From Ectopseudomonas composti (GTDB lineage Bacteria; Pseudomonadota; Gammaproteobacteria; Pseudomonadales; Pseudomonadaceae): a DNA stretch of 6,914 nucleotides. The notes under the pieces are model-generated. The model ran no database searches. It was not told the DNA's origin and saw only the letters and a program-made list of their open reading frames with translations. Of the stretch, positions 1 through 5,646 are shown piece after piece (the first letter of the stretch is position 1; each line of letters opens with the position of its first letter). The stretch lies in NCBI GenBank assembly GCA_946886245.1, contig CAMPIF010000232.1:1-6914 (forward strand). The letters run 5' to 3'. Position numbers and translations under genes: made by a program.

Positions 1-277
1 CCAGGGTACGCACCTGAATGCGCGAAACCTCATCGGCGATGGCCTCGAGGCCACCCTGACGCTCGGCCTTGGTGGTCGGCACGTTGTGATCCGGCGTGGC
101 GATGTTGGCGTCGATGCGCCACGGCTTGCGCCCGGCCAGGCGCAGGCCCTCGAAGGCCTGCGGCGAGGTCACTTCGTGGAGAATGTGACGATCGATGTAG
201 ATCAACGAGGAACCGTCGTCGCGACGTTTCACTTCGTGCATTTCCCAGAGCTTGTCGTAGAGCGTCTTGCCAGTCAT
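1..277 (-). CDS. leuC: 3-isopropylmalate dehydratase large subunit, N-terminal part
   Basis: LeuC with LeuD forms isopropylmalate isomerase, a cytoplasmic 4Fe-4S enzyme that converts 2-isopropylmalate to 3-isopropylmalate in leucine biosynthesis. Only the first 92 codons are present; the gene leaves the window on the left, so the cluster-binding cysteines and LeuD are not seen. The visible protein begins [16 protein letters not shown] and contains [20 protein letters not shown] and ATPDHNVPT, the conserved N-terminal blocks of the LeuC/aconitase family; the DHN block belongs to the active site in this family. The ATG at 277-275 is preceded by a purine-rich AGGTAAGG ribosome site. An in-frame ATG at 310-308 would add 11 residues but has no good ribosome site and is not needed by the family alignment. 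The gene is divergent from the LysR-type gene at 503. Confidence 0.95.
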   Translation of the reverse strand, partial: MTGKTLYDKLWEMHEVKRRDDGSSLIYIDRHILHEVTSPQAFEGLRLAGRKPWRIDANIATPDHNVPTTKAERQGGLEAIADEVSRIQVRTL

Positions 278-502
278 CAGCCTTACCTCATCAGCGCCTT
301 TTGAGCACATCCGCAAACTGCCTGCGTTATCACCGCCAGGCGTCAGAAGTGCACCTTATCTATGCCTGGGCGAAAATGGCCCTTCGGCTTATGGGGAGAA
401 TGCTATTGCCAGGCACGAAATAACTCAAATTCATATTTTTTATTCAAAGGATTCCGAATAGGAATGTATGCTCAATGCCTCATTACTGACCCGGAGCGCT
501 CC
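278..502. promoter_or_regulatory. Divergent control region between leuC and the LysR-type gene
   Basis: This 225 bp gap must hold the promoters of both divergent genes. It is richer in A and T (especially 419-470) than the flanking coding DNA. Visible structure: inverted repeat TGCCTGG (363-369) with CCAGGCA (409-415); a second pair GCCTG (320-324) with CAGGC (337-341); GCCAGGC repeated directly at 335-341 and 408-414; and the palindrome ATTCC-N5-GGAAT at 451-465. I could not pick a convincing sigma-70 promoter for either gene. TTGCCA at 406-411 is a passable -35 for the rightward gene, but no good -10 lies at the right spacing. No leucine-rich leader peptide was seen upstream of leuC. Confidence 0.6.
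451..465. promoter_or_regulatory. Candidate LysR-type operator, ATTCC-N5-GGAAT
   Basis: ATTCCGAATAGGAAT is a perfect 5+5 palindrome with a 5-nt centre. Position 452 (T) and 464 (A) are separated by 11 bases, the T-N11-A form that LysR-type regulators commonly bind within a short dyad. It lies about 38 bp before the regulator's chosen ATG, where binding could repress the regulator's own gene, and farther from leuC. The assignment rests on form and place only. Confidence 0.4.
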
Positions 503-1384
503 ATGGATCTGGCCAACCTCAATGCCTTCATCGCCATCGCCGAAACCGGCAGCTTTTCCGAAGCCGGCGAGCGCCTGCACCTGACTCAGCCCGCCGTGAG
601 CAAGCGCATCGCCGGTCTGGAACAGCAACTGGGCGTGCGCCTGTTCGACCGCCTCGGTCGCGAGATTGGCCTGACCCAGGCCGGCCGCGCCCTGTTGCCG
701 CGCGCCTACCAGATCCTCCACGTGCTGGACGATACCCGTCGCGCGCTGACCAACCTCTCCGGTGAAGTCAGCGGTCGCCTGACCCTGGCGACCAGCCACC
801 ACATCGGCCTGCATCGCCTGCCCGCCCTGCTGCGCGCCTTTACCCGCGCCCATCCGCAGGTGGCGCTGGATATCCAGTTCCTCGACTCGGAGGTGGCGTA
901 CGAAGAAGTGCTGCATGGCCGCGCCGAACTGGCGGTGATCACCCTCGCCCCGGAAACCCGTGAGCCGATCCGTGCCGCCGCCGTATGGGACGACCCGCTG
1001 GATTTCGTCGCCGCACCGGAACACCCGCTGGCCCGCAGCCAGATGATCAGCCTGGCCGACGTGGCGCAGCACCCAGCCGTGTTTCCCGGCGGCAACACCT
1101 TCACCCATCACATCGTCCAGCGCCTGTTCGAGGCCCAGGGCCTGACACCCAATATCGCCATGAGCACCAACTACCTGGAAACCATCAAGATGATGGTGTC
1201 CATCGGCCTGGCCTGGAGCGTGCTGCCGCGCACCATGCTCGACGATCAGGTCGCGCGCCTGCCGATACCGGGCATCCAGTTGACCCGCCAGCTGGGCTAC
1301 ATCCTGCATACCGAGCGCACCCTGTCGAATGCCGCACGGGCATTCATGGATCTGCTCGACAGCCAGCGGGATGATCTTGCATAG
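503..1384 (+). CDS. LysR-family transcriptional regulator, divergent from leuC
   Basis: A complete 293-residue protein, the normal size for this family. Residues 1-60 are the winged helix-turn-helix: LNAFIAIAETGSFSEAGERL then LTQPAVSKRIAGLEQQLG and LFDR, with the recognition helix around 28-38. A linker helix follows (about 62-88). Residues 90-290 form the two-lobed periplasmic-binding-protein-like effector domain, opening with GRLTLATSHHIGLHRLP. The ATG at 503 is chosen because GGAG lies 6 bases upstream (493-496) and the protein then starts at the family's usual first helix. In-frame ATGs at 362 and 464 would add 47 or 13 residues that do not look like this family. The ligand cannot be read from sequence. 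The place next to leuC suggests, but does not prove, control of leucine synthesis; autoregulation through the palindrome at 451-465 is also possible. The 3' side runs into the fold-back element at 1442. Confidence 0.93.
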   Translation: MDLANLNAFIAIAETGSFSEAGERLHLTQPAVSKRIAGLEQQLGVRLFDRLGREIGLTQAGRALLPRAYQILHVLDDTRRALTNLSGEVSGRLTLATSHHIGLHRLPALLRAFTRAHPQVALDIQFLDSEVAYEEVLHGRAELAVITLAPETREPIRAAAVWDDPLDFVAAPEHPLARSQMISLADVAQHPAVFPGGNTFTHHIVQRLFEAQGLTPNIAMSTNYLETIKMMVSIGLAWSVLPRTMLDDQVARLPIPGIQLTRQLGYILHTERTLSNAARAFMDLLDSQRDDLA

Positions 1385-1492
1385 GCATCCGAACTGAGAC
1401 TAACGTGGCGACATAACGACAAAAACATATCCACATGCCTCTAACAGGTCGTTGAAAAACGTAGGCGAGGCAGTCATTGCAAGGCAAAAACA

Positions 1493-1544
1493 GGCGAAAA
1501 AGCGCAGTTTACGAGCTGTAAATGAGCATTTTGAGCCTTTTTTT
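1493..1544 (+). terminator. Terminator-like hairpin with T7 tail inside the fold-back element
   Basis: The inner part of the fold-back element, from GGC at 1493 to GCC at 1537, can fold into an imperfect stem capped by TTTAC-GAGCT-GTAAA, and is followed directly by seven T residues (1538-1544). This has the form of a Rho-independent terminator for rightward transcription leaving the LysR gene. The stem is AT-rich with mismatches, so efficiency is uncertain. On the other strand the hairpin is followed by TGTTTTT, so leftward termination is also possible. Confidence 0.5.
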
Positions 1545-1570
1545 AACGCAGCAATGGCAACGCAGATAGT
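1543..1570 (+). promoter_or_regulatory. Weak sigma-70-like promoter in the right arm of the fold-back element
   Basis: TTAACG (1543-1548) and GATAGT (1565-1570) are 16 bases apart and each matches 4 of 6 consensus bases (TTGACA, TATAAT). They lie just after the T-run of the candidate terminator. Only 27 GC-rich bases separate the element from the ribosome site of the next gene, too few for a whole separate promoter, so the promoter of that gene must overlap the element or lie before it. Confidence 0.25.
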
Positions 1571-1630
1571 TTTTCAACAACCTGTTAACGCCCGCCCCGC
1601 GCATCGCGCTCTCCGGAGGAAGGTACGGCC

Positions 1631-4600
1631 ATGGCCAGATCGACTGACCAGACCCCGCCCCTGCCACATATACCGGCGATGGATCCCGCCGAATTCGAGC
1701 AAACCTGGCAAGACGCGCCGCGTTTGCTGGCCGCGCTGAACGGCGCGCACCTCGGCACCTGGTACTGGGACATTCGCAGTGGCCAGGTGAACTGGTCGCG
1801 CGGCGCCCAGGCACTGTTCGGCCTCGACCCCAATCGCCCGGTCACGCGGGAACTGCACTACATCGAGCTGATCCCCGAAGAGGAGCGCGCCGAGGTCCTG
1901 GCTAAATTCGACGCCATCCTCAAGGGCGAACAGATTGCCAACGCCCTGCGCCACCGCATCCGCTGGCCGGACGGCAGCCTGCACTGGCTGGAGATCACCG
2001 GCAGCCTGCAACGCGAGGCCGATGGTCGGCCACGGATGTTCGGCGTGATTCGCGACATCAGCGCCCAGCAGGAGCGTGCCGAGGCCCTGCGCGCCTCCGA
2101 GGAACGCTTCGCCAGCCTGTTCCGCCTGAGCCCCGACATCATGATGCTGGTGCGCTACGACAACAGCGAGATCGTCGAGGTCAACCAGCACTTCACCCAC
2201 GCCTTCGGCTGGAACGCCAGCGAAATTCTTGGCCGCACTACCCATGAGCTGAATCTCTGGGTACACGCCAGCCAGCGCGATCAGTTGCGCCAACAAGCGC
2301 CGCTGAGCCGGGAGCCGGTGATTCAGGAAGTCCAACTGCGCACCCGTGGCGGCGCTGTTCTCGATGGCGTGCTGTCGAGCCAGTACATCGAGCTGCAGGG
2401 CGAGCGCCTGATGCTCTGCACCTTTCTCGACACCAGTGAGCGCAAGCGTGCAGAAGACGCCCTGCGCGCCAGTGAGGAAAAGTTCGCCAAGGCCTTCATG
2501 CACACGCCCGACGCGGTGGCCATCACTGACCGGGCGAGCGGCCGCTTCATCGAGGTCAATCCGAGTTTCGAGCAGCAATTTGGCTGGAGCAGCGCCGAAG
2601 CCGTGGGCCGCACCTCATTGGAGCTGGGTATCTGGGCTGACCCCGGCGACCGTCAACGCATGATCGACGCCGTGCAAAGCGGGCGCCTGAACAACCTCGA
2701 AGTGCGGCTGTTCAGCCGCGACGGCAGCGTCACCAGCAACTTGCTGTTCGGCGGCGAAATCGAGCTCAACGGCACCACCTGCCTGGTACTCACCGTGCGC
2801 AACATCACCGAGCAGCGCATGCAGGAGCTGGCATTGAACGAGAGCAGGCAACGCCTGCGCCTTGCCCTGGAGTCCGCCGACCTCGGCACCTGGGACTGGC
2901 ACATTCCCAGTAGCCGGCTGTTTGCCAGCGCCCGGGCCTCCCAACTACAGGGCCTGGAGTCGCAACCCTTCGAAGGTGCCTTCCTCGACTTCTTCCGCCG
3001 GGTACCGATGGACGATCGACACAGCCTGCGCCAGAGCTACCAAAGCCTGGTCGAAGAGCGCCGCAGCCACTACCAGGTCACCTATCGTGTGCAGCTGGAT
3101 AATGGCGGCCTGCGCTTTCTCGAAAGCACCGCCAAGCTGCAACTCGACGAGGCCGGGCAACCGCAGCGCATGGTCGGCACGCTGGTCGATATCAGCGAGC
3201 GGCTGCTGCGCGAGCAGCGCCTGCAAGCCTCGGAAGAGAAGTTCGCCAAGGCCTTCCACTCCAGCCCGGACGCCATCACCATTACCGAACGCGACAGCGG
3301 GCGCTACATCGAGATCAACGAAGGCTTCACCCGCATCACCGGTTACCAGGGCTGGGAGGTGATCGGCCGCACGGTGCATGAGCTGAGTATCTGGGCCTAC
3401 CCCGAAGAGCGCGTGCGGATGATCGAGCACCTGGCCCAGCAGGGCCAGGTGCTGCATATGGAAATGCACGGCCGGCATCGCGACGGTGAGGTGCGCCTGG
3501 TCGACGTTTCCGTGCAGCCCATCGAGCTCAATGGCGTGCCCTGCCTGCTGCTCACTGCACGCGACATCAGCGAACTGAAGCAGGCGCAGGCACAGGTACA
3601 GCACCTGGCTTACCACGATGCATTGACCAACCTGCCCAACCGGGCCCTACTGATGGACCGCCTGACCCAGCAGATCGCACTGCTCAAGCGCCATGATCTG
3701 CGCGGCGCCCTGCTGTTTCTCGACCTCGACCACTTCAAGCACATCAACGATTCACTCGGCCATCCCGTCGGCGACTCCGTGCTGCGTCTGGTCACCGCGC
3801 GCCTGGAAGCCAGCGTGCGCCTCGAAGACACCGTGGCTCGCCTGGGCGGCGACGAATTCGTGGTGCTGCTCTCCGGCCTGGAGGGCAAGCGCTCGGAGGT
3901 CACCCGCCACGTCCGCCAGGTCGCCGACAAGCTGCGCCAACTGCTCGCCGAACCGATGCTGCTGGACGGCCATCGCCTGCAGGTGACCCCGAGCATCGGC
4001 GTCGCCCTGATTCCCGATCACGGCAATACCCCGGCGGATCTGCTCAAGCGCGCCGATATCGCCCTCTACCGCGCCAAGGACTCCGGGCGTAACGCCATCC
4101 AGCTGTTCCGCAGCACCATGCAGGAAGCGGCCAGCGCACGCCTGCGTCTGGAGAACGATCTGCGCCTGGCCCTGGCCCGTGGCGAGTTCGAACTGCACTT
4201 CCAGCCACAGGTGGACGCTCGTGATGGCCAGGTGGTCGGCGCCGAAGCACTGCTGCGCTGGCAGCATCCGCAGCTGGGGCCCCAGTCGCCCGCGCAGTTC
4301 ATCCAGGTGCTGGAGGAAAGCGGGCTGATCGTCGAAGTCGGTGGCTGGGTGCTGGCCGAAGCCTGCCATTTCTGCTCCCAGCTACTCGCGGGCGGCCTGA
4401 TCGACAGCGAACGCTTCAGCCTGTGCGTCAACATCAGCCCTCGCCAGTTCCGCCAGCACGATTTCGTCGAGCGGGTCGCGACCAGCCTGCGCGACAGCCA
4501 GTTGCCCAACGCCATGCTCAAGCTGGAAATCACCGAAGGCATCGTCATTCAGAACATCGATGACACCGTCGGCAAGATGCTGCGCCTGAAAAAGCACGGC

Positions 4601-4918
4601 GTCAGCTTCGCCATGGACGACTTCGGCACGGGTTACAGTTCGCTGACCTACCTCAAGCGCCTGCCGGTGGACATGCTGAAGATCGACCAGTCCTTCGTGC
4701 GTGACGCCACCAACGACCCCAACGATGCCGAGATCATCCGGGCCATCGTCGCCATGGCGCGCAGCCTGGGCCTGGCGCTGATCGCCGAGGGCGTCGAGCA
4801 GCAGGATCAGCTGGACTTCCTGCAGGCGCAGGGCTGCCATCTCTATCAGGGCTATCTGTTCAGCAAACCCCTGCCGCAGGAGGCCTTTCGTGAACTGCTG
4901 GAAAGGCAGCGACCGTAA
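1631..4918 (+). CDS. Five-PAS GGDEF-EAL cyclic-di-GMP synthase/phosphodiesterase
   Basis: A 1095-residue protein with no signal peptide or membrane segment, so probably a cytoplasmic sensor that makes or breaks the second messenger cyclic-di-GMP. Five PAS domains lie at about 33-150, 155-275, 280-398, 405-525 and 533-650. Domains 1 and 4 share LGTWYWD/LGTWDWH; domains 2, 3 and 5 share SEE(K/R)FA, SPD/TPD and GRTxxEL. The GGDEF domain (about 655-820) starts at LAYHDALTNLPNR and has GGDEF at 739-743, with the inhibitory-site RLED (730-733) five residues before it. The EAL domain (about 838-1085) has EAL at 872-874, N934 in NIS, E966 in LEITE, D996-D997 in DDFGTGYSS, K1017 and E1053. All expected catalytic residues are therefore present, and both activities are possible; which dominates cannot be read. 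The ATG at 1631 follows GGAGGAAGG (1615-1623) at good spacing; an ATG at 1679 is less well placed. Transcription probably starts in or before the fold-back element and ends at 4979-5008. I do not assign a gene name. Confidence 0.96.
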   Translation: MARSTDQTPPLPHIPAMDPAEFEQTWQDAPRLLAALNGAHLGTWYWDIRSGQVNWSRGAQALFGLDPNRPVTRELHYIELIPEEERAEVLAKFDAILKGEQIANALRHRIRWPDGSLHWLEITGSLQREADGRPRMFGVIRDISAQQERAEALRASEERFASLFRLSPDIMMLVRYDNSEIVEVNQHFTHAFGWNASEILGRTTHELNLWVHASQRDQLRQQAPLSREPVIQEVQLRTRGGAVLDGVLSSQYIELQGERLMLCTFLDTSERKRAEDALRASEEKFAKAFMHTPDAVAITDRASGRFIEVNPSFEQQFGWSSAEAVGRTSLELGIWADPGDRQRMIDAVQSGRLNNLEVRLFSRDGSVTSNLLFGGEIELNGTTCLVLTVRNITEQRMQELALNESRQRLRLALESADLGTWDWHIPSSRLFASARASQLQGLESQPFEGAFLDFFRRVPMDDRHSLRQSYQSLVEERRSHYQVTYRVQLDNGGLRFLESTAKLQLDEAGQPQRMVGTLVDISERLLREQRLQASEEKFAKAFHSSPDAITITERDSGRYIEINEGFTRITGYQGWEVIGRTVHELSIWAYPEERVRMIEHLAQQGQVLHMEMHGRHRDGEVRLVDVSVQPIELNGVPCLLLTARDISELKQAQAQVQHLAYHDALTNLPNRALLMDRLTQQIALLKRHDLRGALLFLDLDHFKHINDSLGHPVGDSVLRLVTARLEASVRLEDTVARLGGDEFVVLLSGLEGKRSEVTRHVRQVADKLRQLLAEPMLLDGHRLQVTPSIGVALIPDHGNTPADLLKRADIALYRAKDSGRNAIQLFRSTMQEAASARLRLENDLRLALARGEFELHFQPQVDARDGQVVGAEALLRWQHPQLGPQSPAQFIQVLEESGLIVEVGGWVLAEACHFCSQLLAGGLIDSERFSLCVNISPRQFRQHDFVERVATSLRDSQLPNAMLKLEITEGIVIQNIDDTVGKMLRLKKHGVSFAMDDFGTGYSSLTYLKRLPVDMLKIDQSFVRDATNDPNDAEIIRAIVAMARSLGLALIAEGVEQQDQLDFLQAQGCHLYQGYLFSKPLPQEAFRELLERQRP

Positions 4919-4978
4919 CCGGACAGCACTCTCGGTGCGCATCGACGAAGCAGCCTTAGCCAGCCTGTCGCTTGAAAC

Positions 4979-5008
4979 GAAGAAGGCGCCCCGTGGGGCG
5001 CCTTCTTC
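4979..5008. terminator. Bidirectional Rho-independent terminator between convergent genes
   Basis: GAAGAAGGCGCCCC (4979-4992) and GGGGCGCCTTCTTC (4995-5008) are perfect complements around a GT, giving a stem of 13 pairs with a four-base loop CGTG. A-rich and T-rich runs at the two feet of the stem replace a classical separate T tail in each direction. It lies 60 bp after the PAS-GGDEF-EAL stop codon and 17 bp after the Hsp20 stop codon on the other strand, so it should end both transcripts. Confidence 0.85.
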
Positions 5009-5025
5009 ATTCCCGCCTCACCGGC

Positions 5026-5475
5026 TCAGCTTTCCAGTGCAGGACGCTGACTGCCGATGGGAATGCGCTTGGCCTTGGCCTCTTCCGGCACGATGCGCTC
5101 CAGCTCGACATGGAGCAGGCCATTGACCAGATTGGCGCCCTTGACCTCGATATGGTCGGCCAGGCGGAACGACAGCTTGAACGCTCGCTGGGCGATGCCC
5201 TGATGCAGGTAGCTGATGCTCTCGGCGCTGCGGTCCCGCTTGTTGCCGACCACGGTCAGCACGCCACGCTCGACCTGCAGCTCCAGGTCGTCTTCCTCGA
5301 AGCCGGCAGCCGCGACCACGATGCGGTAGTGGTCCTCGCCATGCTTCTCGACGTTGTAGGGCGGGTAGGAACTGCCGGCGTCATTGCTGCGCAGGGCAGA
5401 TTCGAAAAGATCGTTGAAACGGTCGAAACCGACGGACTGGCGAAACAGAGGGGCCAGGGACAGAACGTTGCTCAT
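5026..5475 (-). CDS. ibpA: Small heat-shock protein, Hsp20/IbpA type
   Basis: An ATP-independent holdase of 149 residues that binds unfolding proteins in the cytoplasm and passes them to DnaK and ClpB. The N-terminal arm reads LSLAPLFRQSVGFDRFNDLF, close to the start of E. coli IbpA/IbpB (LSPLYRSAIGFDRLF). The alpha-crystallin domain spans about 36-128, with YPPYNVEK, YRIVVAAAGF, DDLELQV, YLHQGIAQRAF, FRLADH and the signature A-x-x-x-N-G-x-L at 114-121. The C-terminal tail carries the I-x-I assembly motif as IPI (138-140). The start ATG at 5475-5473 follows AGGAG at 5487-5483 with an ideal gap. The gene is alone in its transcript as far as can be seen, converges on the cyclic-di-GMP gene, and is preceded by a heat-shock promoter and a thermometer-like leader. 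Confidence 0.95.
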   Translation of the reverse strand: MSNVLSLAPLFRQSVGFDRFNDLFESALRSNDAGSSYPPYNVEKHGEDHYRIVVAAAGFEEDDLELQVERGVLTVVGNKRDRSAESISYLHQGIAQRAFKLSFRLADHIEVKGANLVNGLLHVELERIVPEEAKAKRIPIGSQRPALES

Positions 5476-5483
5476 GAGTAATC

Positions 5484-5535
5484 TCCTGAAATGTCAGCAA
5501 GTGTCATATCGCGGAACCCGACTTCGGCATCCCGC
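5484..5535 (-). promoter_or_regulatory. ROSE-like RNA thermometer in the ibpA 5' leader
   Basis: Read on the minus strand, the leader can fold into two hairpins. The 5' one (5535-5511) pairs GCGGGA with UUCCGC and has an inner CCG-AAGU-CGG. The 3' one (5500-5484) is UUGCUGA-CAUU-UCAGGA: U-A and U-G pairs, one unpaired G, then C-G, U-A, G-C and A-U. It buries AGGA of the ribosome site. The UUGCU/AGGA pairing with a single odd G is the hallmark of ROSE elements, which hold small heat-shock mRNAs closed at low temperature and melt on warming. ROSE-type control of Hsp20 genes is known in proteobacteria, including pseudomonads; the fold here is hand-drawn, not computed. Confidence 0.78.
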
Positions 5536-5543
5536 CGTCACTT

Positions 5544-5571
5544 ATCTGAGGTCACTCGGACATTTTTCAAG
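5544..5571 (-). promoter_or_regulatory. Sigma-32 (RpoH) heat-shock promoter for ibpA
   Basis: On the minus strand CTTGAA (5571-5566) is a perfect -35 for the heat-shock sigma factor. After exactly 14 bases comes CCTCAGAT (5551-5544), matching the CCCCAT-x-T -10 at most positions. The start of transcription would fall near 5537, giving a leader of roughly 60 nt that begins at the first hairpin of the thermometer. Confidence 0.75.
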
Positions 5572-5629
5572 AGCCGGAAAATGGCTCACGACCAACAGGG
5601 CAAGAGGCACACATTCATGCCTGACAGGC

Positions 5630-5646
5630 GGTGCGCACAGCGCACC
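5630..5646. repeat. REP-like palindrome after dusC
   Basis: GGTGCGCACAGCGCACC is a perfect 7-pair hairpin with a three-base loop. On the minus strand it follows the dusC stop codon with no gap, so the run reads TAG then GGTGCGC. Short GC-rich palindromes of this kind, often with a neighbouring CCTACG, are common between Pseudomonas genes as REP-type repeats. It may stabilise the 3' end of the dusC mRNA or help end transcription; there is no T tail. A single copy is present in this window, so the repeat status is by resemblance only. Confidence 0.55.

Larger units (their letters stand above)
1442..1587. mobile_element. MITE-like fold-back element, about 146 bp with its TA flanks
   Basis: The left end TAACAGGTCGTTGAAAAAC (1442-1460) matches the reverse complement of the right end (1569-1587, TAACAGGTTGTTGAAAAAC) with one mismatch. 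Weaker complementarity continues inward (for example CATTGC near 1475 against GCAATG near 1551) to a central hairpin TTTAC-GAGCT-GTAAA at 1508-1522, whose centre (1515) coincides with the centre of the whole element. The unit is therefore one long imperfect palindrome. It is too short to encode a transposase and has no credible ORF of its own. The two ends are flanked by or include TA (1442-1443 and 1586-1587), which would fit a TA target duplication with a 142 bp core. These are the properties of a non-autonomous miniature inverted-repeat element; the parent transposon family is not established here. It sits 57 bp after the LysR stop and 43 bp before the start codon of the cyclic-di-GMP gene. 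Confidence 0.8.

Noticed and set aside
395..425. Sigma-54 promoter because of GGCACG and TGGCA words
   Set aside because: Neither strand has the GG and GC elements of the TGGCAC-N5-TTGC type at the required spacing.
362..502. Longer forms of the LysR protein starting at 362 or 464
   Set aside because: The extra residues do not resemble the family's N terminus, the best ribosome site serves the ATG at 503, and the DNA there looks like a promoter region.
440..1309. A 289-residue open frame on the minus strand across the LysR gene
   Set aside because: It is antisense to a clear LysR-family gene. Its translation is rich in G, A, Q and H without domain motifs, as expected of the opposite strand of GC-rich coding DNA.
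1383..1440. AGGCAT...ATGCCT inverted repeat after the LysR stop as a terminator
   Set aside because: The arms are six bases and 46 bases apart, with no T-run; the hairpin inside the fold-back element is a better candidate.
1452..1739. A 95-residue frame starting inside the fold-back element
   Set aside because: It runs through a palindrome and into the cyclic-di-GMP gene in another frame, with no ribosome site or family likeness.
1574..2578. A 334-residue open frame on the minus strand over the PAS region
   Set aside because: It lies opposite PAS domains 1-3 whose protein motifs are unmistakable, has low-complexity composition, and shows no recognisable family.
4972..5481. A 169-residue rightward frame covering the heat-shock gene
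   Set aside because: It is the complement of ibpA, and the minus-strand protein has the full alpha-crystallin signature.
5571..5587. GAGCC-N7-GGCTC hairpin as a terminator for dusC
   Set aside because: The stem is only five pairs with a seven-base loop and lacks a T-run after it; it also abuts the ibpA -35 box. It may be chance.
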